This document shows, in pieces, positions 1 to 8,761 of a stretch of DNA of 64,000 nucleotides. The first letter of the stretch is position 1; every line of letters begins with the position of its first letter. The translations under genes and the position numbers were made by a program. The stretch lies in contig JAOLXX010000002.1 of assembly GCA_028343155.1 (NCBI GenBank), positions 1 to 64,000 of the forward strand, given 5' to 3'. The DNA comes from Polaribacter sp. Its GTDB lineage: Bacteria > Bacteroidota > Bacteroidia > Flavobacteriales > Flavobacteriaceae. The notes beneath the pieces are model-generated. The model searched no databases, was not told the DNA's origin, and saw nothing but the letters and a program-made list of their open reading frames with translations.

Positions 1-1
1 A

Positions 2-1828
2 AATGAGTTTAATGAAATCTTAAGAGAGAATGATATTTCTAAAATCGTTGTTTTAAATAATAATTTAGCTCAGATTTTTATTAAACCAGAAGCTCAAAAG
101 AAAGAACGCTACAAAAAATTAATAAGTTCTGCTTTTTATACAAAAGGAGCTTCTTTGTATGAATACAATTTTGGTGATTTACAAAATTTTGAAAATAATA
201 TTGAAAGAGTTCGACAATCAAGTGATTTAGATTTCGATTTAAAAAACGAGACTAAAACTAGTATTTTTGATACCATTCTAGGATTTTTGCCATTTATTAT
301 TTTAATTGCTGTTTGGCTATTTTTTATGAAAAGAATGTCTGGCGGTGGAGCTGGTTCAGGTGGTGGAGGTCAAATTTTTAGTATTGGAAAATCCAAAGCA
401 AAACTATTCGATAAAGATACGAAAGTGAAAACTACGTTTGAAAATGTAGCAGGATTAGAAGGGGCAAAGGAAGAGGTTCAAGAAATTGTAGATTTCTTAA
501 AAAACCCAGAAAAGTATACTTCATTAGGAGGAAAAATACCAAAAGGTGCTTTATTAGTAGGTCCTCCAGGAACAGGAAAAACATTGTTAGCAAAAGCGGT
601 TGCTGGTGAAGCAGATGTTCCTTTTTTCTCCTTGTCAGGTTCAGATTTTGTTGAAATGTTTGTTGGTGTAGGTGCTTCTCGTGTTCGAGATTTATTCAAG
701 CAAGCTGCTCAGAAATCACCTTCTATTATCTTTATTGATGAAATAGATGCGATTGGAAGAGCGCGTGGAAAAAACAGTATGACGGGTGGTAATGACGAAC
801 GCGAGAACACGCTAAATCAGTTACTAACAGAAATGGATGGTTTTGGTACCGATGTGAATGTTATTGTTTTGGCAGCAACAAATAGAGCTGATGTTTTAGA
901 TAATGCGTTAATGCGTGCAGGTCGTTTTGATCGACAAATCTATGTAGATCTTCCTAATATTAATGAGAGAAAAGAAATTTTTGAAGTTCACATTAAACCT
1001 CTAAAATTAGCAGACGATGTAAAAATTGAATTTTTAGCACAACAAACTCCTGGTTTTTCTGGAGCAGATATTGCTAATATGTGTAACGAATCTGCATTGA
1101 TTGCTGCAAGGAATGGGAAAAAGGCAATTTATCATCAAGATTTTTTAGATGCAGTAGATCGAATTGTTGGAGGTTTAGAAAAGAAAAATAAAGTAATTAC
1201 TCCTAGAGAGAAAAAAGTGATTGCTTTTCATGAAGCAGGTCATGCAACTATAAGTTGGATATTAGAACACGCTGCACCATTAGTGAAAGTTACGATTGTT
1301 CCAAGAGGACAATCTTTAGGTGCTGCTTGGTATCTGCCTGCAGAAAGAATGATTGTTCAAACTGAACAAATGTTAGATGAGATGTGTGCTACCATGGGAG
1401 GTAGAGCTGCAGAAAAAGTTATTTTTAATAAGATTTCTACAGGTGCTTTAAGTGATTTAGAAAAAGTAACCAAACAAGCGAGAGCAATGGTTACGGTTTA
1501 CGGTTTAAATAGAGAAGTAGGTAATGTAACTTACTACGATTCTTCTGGAAATGATGCTTTTGTTAAGCCTTACAGTGAAGATACAGCAAAGAAAATTGAC
1601 AAAGAGATTTCTAAAATGATTGAGGCTCAATACGCAAGAGCCATTCAAATATTAGATGCAAATAGAGATAAATTAGCTATTCTTGCTGAATTATTATTAG
1701 AGAAAGAAGTCATTTTTAAAGATGATTTAGAAAAAATATTTGGGAAAAGACCTTTTGATGAAATTGAAGAAAAAATAATAGAAGAAATAAAAGAAACTTC
1801 TACAGTGACAAAAAGTACTGAAGAATAA
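2..1828 (+). CDS. ftsH: ATP-dependent zinc metalloprotease FtsH (5' partial)
   Basis: Membrane-anchored AAA+ protease that extracts and degrades membrane and regulatory proteins. The reading frame is open back to the window edge (about 51 codons before the first candidate TTG at 155), so the true start lies outside; this part is the periplasmic N-domain. Then follow one membrane segment (about nt 275-330), a glycine-rich linker, Walker A GPPGTGKT (nt 560-583), Walker B FIDEIDA (near 730-750), the AAA second region of homology, and the zinc site HEAGH at 1229-1243 with the third-ligand region LSDLEKVT. The acidic C-tail is typical of the family. It heads the LUD/cdsA/psd group with a 14-nt gap to the next gene. 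Identification is secure; only the N-terminus is unseen. Confidence 0.97.
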   Translation, partial: NEFNEILRENDISKIVVLNNNLAQIFIKPEAQKKERYKKLISSAFYTKGASLYEYNFGDLQNFENNIERVRQSSDLDFDLKNETKTSIFDTILGFLPFIILIAVWLFFMKRMSGGGAGSGGGGQIFSIGKSKAKLFDKDTKVKTTFENVAGLEGAKEEVQEIVDFLKNPEKYTSLGGKIPKGALLVGPPGTGKTLLAKAVAGEADVPFFSLSGSDFVEMFVGVGASRVRDLFKQAAQKSPSIIFIDEIDAIGRARGKNSMTGGNDERENTLNQLLTEMDGFGTDVNVIVLAATNRADVLDNALMRAGRFDRQIYVDLPNINERKEIFEVHIKPLKLADDVKIEFLAQQTPGFSGADIANMCNESALIAARNGKKAIYHQDFLDAVDRIVGGLEKKNKVITPREKKVIAFHEAGHATISWILEHAAPLVKVTIVPRGQSLGAAWYLPAERMIVQTEQMLDEMCATMGGRAAEKVIFNKISTGALSDLEKVTKQARAMVTVYGLNREVGNVTYYDSSGNDAFVKPYSEDTAKKIDKEISKMIEAQYARAIQILDANRDKLAILAELLLEKEVIFKDDLEKIFGKRPFDEIEEKIIEEIKETSTVTKSTEE

Positions 1829-1842
1829 ATATCTTTAATTAA

Positions 1843-2427
1843 ATGAGTTTTTTAAAAAAGTTATTAAACATTGCTGTTAAAGAAGATAAGGAAATCCAAA
1901 AGCAAGAAGTTATTCTTTCTTTAGATGACCTTTTTGTTCATAATTTTGTGGAAAAAGGTGGAAGGTTTCTTTACTGTTCAACAAAGTCAGAAGTTACAGA
2001 TAACTTAAAGAATATCCTGATAGAGAATAGTTGGAATCGTATTTCTCTATTAAATAAAAATTTAGCCACTTTTTTTAGTAAAAAAGATGCTGATATAAGT
2101 GAAAATTTTAATTCTGAGATTCCTGTCTTCATTAATTGCGAATATCTAATTGCAGATAATGGAGATATCTTATTTACTTCAAATCAATTAAAATCTAATA
2201 AGTTATCTGAAATGCCTCTGAATTTTATAGTTTATGCTACTACAAGTCAGTTGGTTAATGATGTGGGCCAAGGATTAACTGGTATCAAAACACATCATAG
2301 AGATAATTTACCAACAAATATATCTGCTATTAAAAATTACACCATCAATAAAAATGAGGATAATCTCTTAAACTATGGAAACAGTAATTCAAAAAACTTA
2401 TATTTGCTCCTATTAGAAGATTTATAA
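1843..2427 (+). CDS. LUD (LutC/YkgG-like) domain protein
   Basis: 194-residue soluble protein resembling the LUD superfamily (LutC/YkgG, DUF162), whose better-known members take part in lactate oxidation. I see the acidic DxDxxE-poor N-terminus, a central Rossmann-like stretch (about residues 95-150, VFINCEYLIADNGDI then NFIVYATTSQLV) and the late HHRDNLPTN segment. No LutA or LutB partner is nearby; instead it sits between ftsH and cdsA, separated from cdsA by a single base, so it is co-transcribed with phospholipid synthesis genes. Its substrate is unknown, and a role in lactate use is not supported by this context. Confidence 0.75.
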   Translation: MSFLKKLLNIAVKEDKEIQKQEVILSLDDLFVHNFVEKGGRFLYCSTKSEVTDNLKNILIENSWNRISLLNKNLATFFSKKDADISENFNSEIPVFINCEYLIADNGDILFTSNQLKSNKLSEMPLNFIVYATTSQLVNDVGQGLTGIKTHHRDNLPTNISAIKNYTINKNEDNLLNYGNSNSKNLYLLLLEDL

Positions 2428-2428
2428 T

Positions 2429-3223
2429 ATGGGTCCCCTTTTCAAAAGGATTTTTTCAGGCATTATTTACGTTTTAATTTTTTTATCTGCGATTCTGTAT
2501 TCAAAAGAATCGTATATATTATTAACGTGTTTATTTGGATTATTGTGTGTTTGGGAATTTTCTAAATTAATTCAATTCAAAGGTTTTATCGGTTATATCT
2601 TCTTTGGTTTTACATTGTTTCTAATTCTAAAAAGACCTGAAAGTTATGCAACTATTGGGATTTTAGTAATCACTATAATTTCTTCACTATTCCTTACTTA
2701 TAAGTTATTTACTAAAAAAGAAATTACTTTTTCTAATGATCGATCTAAGTTAGGTTTGTTAACTAGGTATGTTGTTTTTTCGATGATTTTTCTAGTTCTT
2801 TTACCAATTTATAAAGGGGTTTATAATCCTCACTTAATGATTTCCATTTTAATTATTATTTGGGTTAATGATAGTTTTGCTTTTTTAGTAGGAAAGAATT
2901 TTGGAAAAAGAAAATTGTTTGTCTCAGTTTCACCAAAAAAAACACAAGAAGGTTTTTTAGGAGGGTTTGCAATTGCACTACTTTCTGCGTATGTGATTAG
3001 TCGCTTTAATAACGATTTTACTCTTACTAACTGGTTCGTTATAGCTTTTATAGTAAGTGTAATTGGTACTATTGGAGATTTAGTAGAATCTAAATTTAAG
3101 AGACAGGCTAATATTAAAGATAGTGGCAATATTATGCCAGGTCATGGAGGTATTTTAGATCGATTAGATAGCTTGCTCTTTGTCGCACCATTTGTATATT
3201 TGTATATTAATTTTATAATTTAA
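2429..3223 (+). CDS. cdsA: Phosphatidate cytidylyltransferase
   Basis: 264-residue integral membrane enzyme that makes CDP-diacylglycerol from phosphatidate and CTP, the branch point for phosphatidylethanolamine and anionic lipids. Seven or so hydrophobic segments run through the protein, and the C-terminal CDS signature is clear: a KRQANIKD stretch followed by MPGHGGILDRLDSL (about residues 222-250), including the conserved GHGG and DRxDS residues. Length matches the family. It is followed after two bases by psd, the enzyme acting further down the same pathway, so the two are surely one transcription unit. Confidence 0.96.
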   Translation: MGPLFKRIFSGIIYVLIFLSAILYSKESYILLTCLFGLLCVWEFSKLIQFKGFIGYIFFGFTLFLILKRPESYATIGILVITIISSLFLTYKLFTKKEITFSNDRSKLGLLTRYVVFSMIFLVLLPIYKGVYNPHLMISILIIIWVNDSFAFLVGKNFGKRKLFVSVSPKKTQEGFLGGFAIALLSAYVISRFNNDFTLTNWFVIAFIVSVIGTIGDLVESKFKRQANIKDSGNIMPGHGGILDRLDSLLFVAPFVYLYINFII

Positions 3224-3225
3224 TT

Positions 3226-3882
3226 ATGATTCGTTTTCACAAAGAAGGATATAAAATAATTACTATTACTTTAATAGTATCTATTGTATGCGTTTTATTA
3301 GCAGAAAAATTAATAGACCTATTTTGGTTGGTTAAAGCAATACAGCTTACCATAATTGGATTTTTAATTATTGTTTTACAGTTTTTCAGAAATCCTAAAA
3401 GAGTTGTCCCATTAAATGACAATGTGCTAGTTGCTCCTGTAGATGGTAAAGTTGTTGTTATTGAAGAAGTTGAAGAGCCAGAATATTTTAAAGGGAAAAG
3501 GTTACAAGTCTCAATTTTTATGTCTCCAATTAATGTGCACGTAACTCGATATGCAATGAGTGGTGAGGTGAAATATAGCAAATACCATCCTGGAAAATAC
3601 TTAGTTGCATGGCATCCAAAAGCATCTACGGAAAATGAAAGAACTACGGTAGTTATTAATAATACTTCTTTTGGAGATATTTTGTATCGACAAATTGCAG
3701 GAGCTTTAGCAAAAAGAATTGTAAACTATGCTAAAGAAGGAGATTCAATTGTACAAGGAACAGATGCTGGTTTTATTAAATTTGGATCTCGTGTAGATCT
3801 TTTTCTTCCATTAAATACAAAATTAAATGTATCTTTAGGAGATAAAGTTAAAGGTGGTGTTCAGGTAATTGCAGAAAAATAG
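3226..3882 (+). CDS. psd: Phosphatidylserine decarboxylase (short, archaeal-type)
   Basis: 218-residue pyruvoyl enzyme converting phosphatidylserine to phosphatidylethanolamine, the main phospholipid of these bacteria. Two hydrophobic segments at residues 10-50 anchor it. The core has VAPVDGKVV, the INVHVTR histidines and AWHPKASTENER. The self-cleavage site is GFIKFGSRVD: Gly187-Ser188 would be cut, Ser188 becoming the pyruvoyl group, giving a beta chain of 187 and an alpha chain of about 31 residues. This is the short (about 215 residue) class rather than the long E. coli class. It lies 2 bases after cdsA and 5 before the acyl-CoA-binding protein. Confidence 0.95.
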   Translation: MIRFHKEGYKIITITLIVSIVCVLLAEKLIDLFWLVKAIQLTIIGFLIIVLQFFRNPKRVVPLNDNVLVAPVDGKVVVIEEVEEPEYFKGKRLQVSIFMSPINVHVTRYAMSGEVKYSKYHPGKYLVAWHPKASTENERTTVVINNTSFGDILYRQIAGALAKRIVNYAKEGDSIVQGTDAGFIKFGSRVDLFLPLNTKLNVSLGDKVKGGVQVIAEK

Positions 3883-3887
3883 CACCT

Positions 3888-4157
3888 ATGGAATCTGATT
3901 TAGACAAAGATTTTAAAGCGGCTTTTGATAGAATCACTATTTTTGAAATAACATCAATAACACCCGATTTAATGCTGAAATTATATGCTTACAATAAGCA
4001 GGCAAATTTTGGTAATCAATCTTCTTCTAATCAAGAGTCCAACGTTAGAAATGCATTTAAGTTTAATGCATGGTTGCAATTAAAGGGAATGTCGTCTGCT
4101 GCTGCAAAAAAAGAATATATTGAATTAGCAAACACTATTTTAAATACTAAAAAATAA
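3888..4157 (+). CDS. Acyl-CoA-binding protein
   Basis: 89-residue protein of the ACBP family, small four-helix cytosolic carriers of long-chain acyl-CoA esters. Visible family marks are LKLYAYNKQANFG (the Tyr-Lys-Gln acyl-CoA binding stretch, residues 28-40) and FNAWLQLKGMSSAAAKKEYIELA (helices 3-4), with the usual KW/AW aromatic position. ACBPs are common in eukaryotes and patchy in bacteria but regular in Flavobacteriia. Placement five bases after psd and four before the next gene fits a role in feeding acyl groups to lipid synthesis. Confidence 0.9.
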   Translation: MESDLDKDFKAAFDRITIFEITSITPDLMLKLYAYNKQANFGNQSSSNQESNVRNAFKFNAWLQLKGMSSAAAKKEYIELANTILNTKK

Positions 4158-4161
4158 CATT

Positions 4162-4791
4162 ATGAAAAGAGTACTTGTTTTATCATTATTAGTCCTTATA
4201 ACTTTTAGTTTTTCGTTTTGTAAATCAGAAAAGAAGAAGGACGTTGAAAACGAATATAAGGTTGAAGCTAAAAAGAGTCGTTTTCCTTTTTCATTAGAAA
4301 GTGCAAAAAATGAAATTAATTTCATAGCTTATAAAACTACAGACAAAGTACCTGTGGGAGGTCAGTTCAAAAAAGTTGATATCATCACTGGAGGTGAAGG
4401 AAACTCAATTAAAGAAGCGATTCATAATACGGATTTTTCGATACCAGTCAGTAGTCTTTTTACCAAAAATACAAGCAGAGATTATAAAATAAAGAAATTT
4501 TTCTTTGGTATTATGGACAACACCAAGTTGTTATCTGGAAAACTAGTTATTGAAAATGATTCTATTGGTTCTGCAAGTATTAAAATGAACGGAGTTACAG
4601 AAAAAGTACCTTTCACTTATACTATAGAAGCAACTACTTTTTCGATGAAAGCAACGATGGATATTACCAAATGGAATGCTGTTGAAGCGTTAAATTCTTT
4701 AAATACTGTTTGTAGAGATTTACACAAAGGTGAAGATGGAGTTTCAAAAACTTGGAGTGATGTTGCCTTAAATATAAAATCTACCTTTTAA
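4162..4791 (+). CDS. YceI-like domain protein, exported (possible lipoprotein)
   Basis: 209 residues with an N-terminal hydrophobic signal (residues 3-20) ending at a cysteine, SFSFC-KSEKKK. The residue before Cys is Phe, which is not a standard lipobox, so lipidation is uncertain. The rest looks like a YceI/lipocalin-type beta-barrel for an isoprenoid or other amphiphilic ligand: repeated beta segments such as INFIAYKTTDKVPVGGQF, SIPVSSLF, and GKLVIENDSIGSASIKMNG, and the late ATMDITKWNAVEALNSLN. It is last in the ftsH-psd operon and converges with the next gene only 6 bases away. Function is inferred from fold resemblance only. Confidence 0.75.
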   Translation: MKRVLVLSLLVLITFSFSFCKSEKKKDVENEYKVEAKKSRFPFSLESAKNEINFIAYKTTDKVPVGGQFKKVDIITGGEGNSIKEAIHNTDFSIPVSSLFTKNTSRDYKIKKFFFGIMDNTKLLSGKLVIENDSIGSASIKMNGVTEKVPFTYTIEATTFSMKATMDITKWNAVEALNSLNTVCRDLHKGEDGVSKTWSDVALNIKSTF

Positions 4792-4797
4792 ATGCTT

Positions 4798-5679
4798 TTA
4801 TTTTAAATTACGTAAAGCTTCAGAGAGGTTTGAAAATCGAAAGGAATATTCAGTATTTTTTTCGATTTTTTTTGTAGAAATCCTACTTCCCTTTAATAGT
4901 ATCACTGCCATCTTTCCAAAGATTAGTTTCAATAAAAATTCAGGAACTCCAATTCCTAAATACGGTCTTTTTATACTTTTAGCCAATGCTTTTGAAAAAG
5001 TCTTATTTGTAAGATGCTCAGGTGCAACTGCATTAAAAACACCTTCTAGGTTTCCCGATAATGATTTTATAAACATGCTACATAAATCATCAATATGAAT
5101 CCAAGGCAGGTATTGGTTGCCAGAACCTAATGGGGTTATTATTGGGGTACTCATTTTTTCTAAAGCCCCTCCTTTTTTTGATAGTACTATGCCCATTCTT
5201 AAAATAGTAACGGGTATGTTTTTATTTTGAAACTGAAGCGCAGCTTTTTCCCATTTATGGCAAACATTACCTAAAAAATCACGACCAACTTTAGCCGTTT
5301 CGTCAAAAATTATTTCGGAAGTTATTGCTCCGTAATATCCAATTCCTGAAGCAGAAACAAAACCTTTTAAATCAATTTTTAGGGTCCCTATTTTATTGAA
5401 AAGTAAATTTGCTGTTTCAACTCTACTATCAATAATGAGTTGTTTTCTTTTAGCAGACCAACGTTTTTCAGTAATTCCTGCACCCGCCAGATGAATAATA
5501 TAATCTGTACCTAAAAGTGCCCTTTCGTCAATATAATTAGAAGAGAGGTCCCATTTAAATTCATGCTCTTTTTTAGGGTTTCTACTTAAGATTACAACTT
5601 CATGATTTCTTTCAATCAGCATTTTTGATACTCTTTTACCAACCAAACCTGTGCCCCCAGTAATTAAAATTTTTGCCAT
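4798..5679 (-). CDS. TIGR01777-family NAD(P)-dependent epimerase-like protein
   Basis: 293-residue extended short-chain dehydrogenase of the YfcH/SDR39U1 type. The N-terminus has the dinucleotide-binding motif ITGGTGLVGKRV (residues 6-17), followed by IIHLAGAGITEKRW and the VSASGIGYYG active-site region (Ser, Tyr). The C-terminal half carries LPWIHIDDLCSMF and GVFNAVAPEHLTNKTF, characteristic of this subfamily. The physiological substrate of the family is not established; an overproduced E. coli homologue affects cell division. Single gene, converging with the YceI-like gene. Confidence 0.92.
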   Translation of the reverse strand: MAKILITGGTGLVGKRVSKMLIERNHEVVILSRNPKKEHEFKWDLSSNYIDERALLGTDYIIHLAGAGITEKRWSAKRKQLIIDSRVETANLLFNKIGTLKIDLKGFVSASGIGYYGAITSEIIFDETAKVGRDFLGNVCHKWEKAALQFQNKNIPVTILRMGIVLSKKGGALEKMSTPIITPLGSGNQYLPWIHIDDLCSMFIKSLSGNLEGVFNAVAPEHLTNKTFSKALAKSIKRPYLGIGVPEFLLKLIFGKMAVILLKGSRISTKKIEKNTEYSFRFSNLSEALRNLK

Positions 5680-5973
5680 GCTGTAAAAATAAATAATACC
5701 ATTCGAAATGATTACAATTATTAATAGATAATTATTATTGGATGATTTAATTTATCTCAATGTGTTCTTACTATGTCTTTTTTAATTATTTCTTAAAGTT
5801 CATTAATACCTAATAATTACTTCGTCCAAGGGTTCTAATTTTATATAAAAAACAGAAAATCAATTGCCCTAAAATTCAGGAATTATACAATTATAAAAAA
5901 TGACAATTGATGAATATATAAAAGCTATGTCAATCTTTAAATATTCATTTAATAATTCCGTATTTTTATACTG
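5680..5973. other. Divergent intergenic region, AT-rich
   Basis: 294 bases between the divergent epimerase-like gene and the VWA gene. Very AT-rich. I see no ORF, RNA gene or convincing terminator. A partial -7 match (TATTTTTA, last base off consensus) lies about 20 bases before the VWA start and could be its promoter. Confidence 0.5.
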
Positions 5974-7098
5974 ATGAAAAATAATAAAAAAAGAAAAGGT
6001 TTTGTTTTTAAAACTTATGAAGCTGATACACAATCTCCGTTTGAAAAACTGTTTGAAATTTTTAAGGAATTAATCACCCATACTTCAGGTGATTTTGACG
6101 AAGCCATTGATTGGTTAAGATCTTTGGATAAAGAATATAAACTTACAGATGATACCTATACTATTGAAGATTTTATTGAAGACCTAAAAAAGAAAGGCTA
6201 TATAAAAGAGGAAATAAAAGGAGATGGAAAAGGCGCGACGATAATAACTTCTAAAACAGAAAGAGCCATTCGTCAGCAAGCTTTAAATACTATTTTCGGA
6301 AAAATTAAAAGAAGTGGTGCAGGAAATCATAAGAGTAAGTCTTCAGGAATTGGAGATGAACATACTGGCGATTTTAGAGCTTATCAATTTGGAGATTCCC
6401 TAGACAAGGTTTCTATGACGGAAAGTATTAAAACTGCACAGATTAATAATGGAATAGATCGTTTTAATCTAACTGAAAATGATCTCGTAGTAGAAGAGAC
6501 TCTGCATAAATCTCAAATGAGTACGGTACTAATGATCGACATTAGCCATTCAATGATACTTTATGGAGAAGATAGGATTACACCTGCTAAAAAAGTAGCG
6601 ATGGCATTGGCAGAATTAATTACAACGCGATATCCAAAAGACACCTTAGATATTATTGTTTTTGGAAATGATGCTTGGGCCATACAGATTAAAGATTTAC
6701 CTTACTTACAAGTGGGACCCTATCACACAAATACAGTTGCTGGTTTGCAGTTAGCCATGGATTTGTTGCGTAGAAAAAGAAATACCAACAAACAAATTTT
6801 TATGATTACGGATGGAAAACCTAGTTGTTTACGTTTGCCGGATGGTCAATATTATAAAAACAGTAATGGTTTAGACAAATATATTGTTGATAAATGCTAT
6901 GGAATGGCACAACAAGCAAGAAAATTGCACATTCCTATTACTACTTTTATGATTGCACAAGATGCTTATTTAATGCAATTTATCAAAGCATTCACACAAG
7001 CGAACCAAGGGAAAGCATTTTACACAGGATTAAAAGGTCTTGGAGAAATGATCTTTGAGGATTATGAAACGAATAGAAAAAAGAGGATTAAAGGATAA
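5974..7098 (+). CDS. VWA-domain protein (partner of MoxR-like AAA+)
   Basis: 374-residue soluble protein. The N-terminal 180 residues are mostly helical and charged and contain a run on GDGKGATIITSKTERAIRQQ; the C-terminal half is a von Willebrand A domain with an intact metal-ion adhesion site: DISHS (Asp189, Ser191, Ser193), a threonine-rich loop around NTVAGLQ, and TDG (Asp280). Such proteins resemble the D subunit of magnesium chelatase and the ViaA/CoxE type partners of MoxR ATPases. It precedes the AAA+ gene by 60 bases and they very likely act together as a chaperone-like or metal-insertion machine; the client is unknown. No bacteriochlorophyll genes are in the window. Confidence 0.88.
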   Translation: MKNNKKRKGFVFKTYEADTQSPFEKLFEIFKELITHTSGDFDEAIDWLRSLDKEYKLTDDTYTIEDFIEDLKKKGYIKEEIKGDGKGATIITSKTERAIRQQALNTIFGKIKRSGAGNHKSKSSGIGDEHTGDFRAYQFGDSLDKVSMTESIKTAQINNGIDRFNLTENDLVVEETLHKSQMSTVLMIDISHSMILYGEDRITPAKKVAMALAELITTRYPKDTLDIIVFGNDAWAIQIKDLPYLQVGPYHTNTVAGLQLAMDLLRRKRNTNKQIFMITDGKPSCLRLPDGQYYKNSNGLDKYIVDKCYGMAQQARKLHIPITTFMIAQDAYLMQFIKAFTQANQGKAFYTGLKGLGEMIFEDYETNRKKRIKG

Positions 7099-7116
7099 AA
7101 ATATGAGATGAATTGC

Positions 7117-7140
7117 AAAGTAATAAAGTTGCAAAGTTTG
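7117..7140. repeat. Three tandem degenerate octamers (AAAGTnnn)
   Basis: In the 60-base gap between the VWA and AAA+ genes the sequence reads AAAGTAAT, AAAGTTGC, AAAGTTTG in direct tandem. It resembles the short-period repeats in other spacers of this window, although here the period is 8 rather than 7. No function can be assigned. Confidence 0.5.
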
Positions 7141-7158
7141 TTTCAAATAAAATAATAT

Positions 7159-8625
7159 ATGAGTTTAAATACAATTAAAACACTTGGAGAGTTAGTAAAG
7201 TCTGGTTATCAATCAAAATCTATAAAAGACGAATTAAGAGAAAATCTTATTAGTAAAATAATGAGTAAAGAAACAGTCTTTAAAGGGGTATATGGATATG
7301 AGAATACTGTAATTCCAGAACTAGAAAGAGCAATTTTAAGTAAACATAATATCAATTTATTAGGTTTACGAGGACAAGCAAAAACACGTTTAGCAAGATT
7401 GATGGTCAATTTATTGGACGCGTACATCCCTGTTGTAGTAGGTTCGGAAATTAATGACGACCCATTAAATCCAATTTCTAGATTTGCGATTGAAACCATA
7501 AAAGAAAAAGGAGATGCAACCCCTATTTATTGGATGCATCGAGCGGATCGTTTTGCAGAAAAATTAGCTACTCCAGATGTTACGGTCGCAGATATTATTG
7601 GTGATGTAGATCCTATAAAAGCCGCCAATTTAAAATTATCGTATGCAGATGATAGGGTCATTCATTATGGGATGATCCCAAGGGCAAATAGATGTATTTT
7701 TGTAATTAATGAATTACCGGATTTACAAGCAAGAATTCAAGTTGCATTGTTTAATATTTTACAGGAAGGCGATATTCAAATTAGAGGATTTAAGTTACGT
7801 TTGCCTTTAGATATGCAATTTTTGTTTACTGCAAATCCTGAAGATTATACCAATAGAGGAAGTATTGTAACACCTCTAAAAGACAGAATTGGTTCTCAAA
7901 TTTTAACACATTATCCTCAAGATATTGAAACTGCTAAAACTATTACCCAACAGGAAACGAATAAAACAATTTCACAAAAGAAGTTTATTCATGTTCCTGA
8001 GTTAGCAAAAGACTTGTTAGAGCAGATTGTTTTTGAAGCAAGAGAGAGTGAGTATATAGACTCAAAGAGTGGTGTTAGTGCCCGTTTAAGTATTACTGCT
8101 TTTGAAAATTTATTAAGTACCGCTGAAAGAAGAGCTTTATTTTCTGGAGATGAGAATACCATGATTCGTCTAAGTGATTTTGATGGAATAATTCCGGCAA
8201 TTACAGGTAAAGTTGAGTTGGTTTATGAAGGTGAACAAGAGGGAGCACAAGTGGTGGCAGAAAATTTGATTAAAAATGCTGTTAAAACGCTTTTTCCAAC
8301 TTTTTTTCCAGAAATCAAAAAGTTAGAAAAGCAAGAGGCAGATACACCATACGATGCTATTATTTCTTGGTTTTTTAATACCAAAGAAGATTTCGAATTG
8401 CTAGATGAATATACAGAATTACAGTATAAAAACGAGTTGGATAAAGTAATTCCTTTAGATGATTTTTTAAATGAAAGACAGCCTAAAATTAATACTTCAG
8501 ATGCGTATTTTGTAAAAGAATTTATTCTTTGGGCTTTAGTAGAGTTTAAAAAATTAAGTAAATATAGGTTTGCAGAAGGGACTCAATTCAAAGACCCTTA
8601 TGGGAATTTTATGAGTGGACTATAA
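7159..8625 (+). CDS. MoxR/ChlI-like AAA+ ATPase
   Basis: 488-residue ATPase. Walker A is GLRGQAKT (residues 69-76; the Ala before Lys also occurs in MoxR proteins). The Walker B position reads CIFVINELPDL: the usual Asp is Asn184, followed by Glu185. Then come FNILQEGDIQIRGF, FTANPEDYTNRG (sensor 1 region) and TPLKDRIGSQI (arginine-finger region), all in the order seen in magnesium chelatase I subunits. The C-terminal 130 residues (ISWFFNTKEDFELLDEY onward) are specific to this group. Databases often call it magnesium chelatase; pairing with a VWA protein and no pigment genes argues for a MoxR-type role. A strong terminator follows. Confidence 0.88.
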   Translation: MSLNTIKTLGELVKSGYQSKSIKDELRENLISKIMSKETVFKGVYGYENTVIPELERAILSKHNINLLGLRGQAKTRLARLMVNLLDAYIPVVVGSEINDDPLNPISRFAIETIKEKGDATPIYWMHRADRFAEKLATPDVTVADIIGDVDPIKAANLKLSYADDRVIHYGMIPRANRCIFVINELPDLQARIQVALFNILQEGDIQIRGFKLRLPLDMQFLFTANPEDYTNRGSIVTPLKDRIGSQILTHYPQDIETAKTITQQETNKTISQKKFIHVPELAKDLLEQIVFEARESEYIDSKSGVSARLSITAFENLLSTAERRALFSGDENTMIRLSDFDGIIPAITGKVELVYEGEQEGAQVVAENLIKNAVKTLFPTFFPEIKKLEKQEADTPYDAIISWFFNTKEDFELLDEYTELQYKNELDKVIPLDDFLNERQPKINTSDAYFVKEFILWALVEFKKLSKYRFAEGTQFKDPYGNFMSGL

Positions 8626-8666
8626 TAAAATACAGTTTCCTAAGATTTTTCTGTTTTATCATACAG

Positions 8667-8695
8667 CCGAATTATTTCTATGATTCGGTTTTTTT
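8667..8695 (+). terminator. Rho-independent terminator after the AAA+ gene
   Basis: Stem CCGAAT / ATTCGG (8667-8672 and 8683-8688) with a 10-base loop followed at once by seven T residues. It sits 42 bases after the stop codon of the AAA+ gene and before the convergent FAD oxidoreductase. Confidence 0.8.
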
Positions 8696-8761
8696 CGTGC
8701 AATTTAGACAATAGTACCTTTGGATCCTGTGGTCTTTTTTTAACCCTCTTCTATATTAGTT

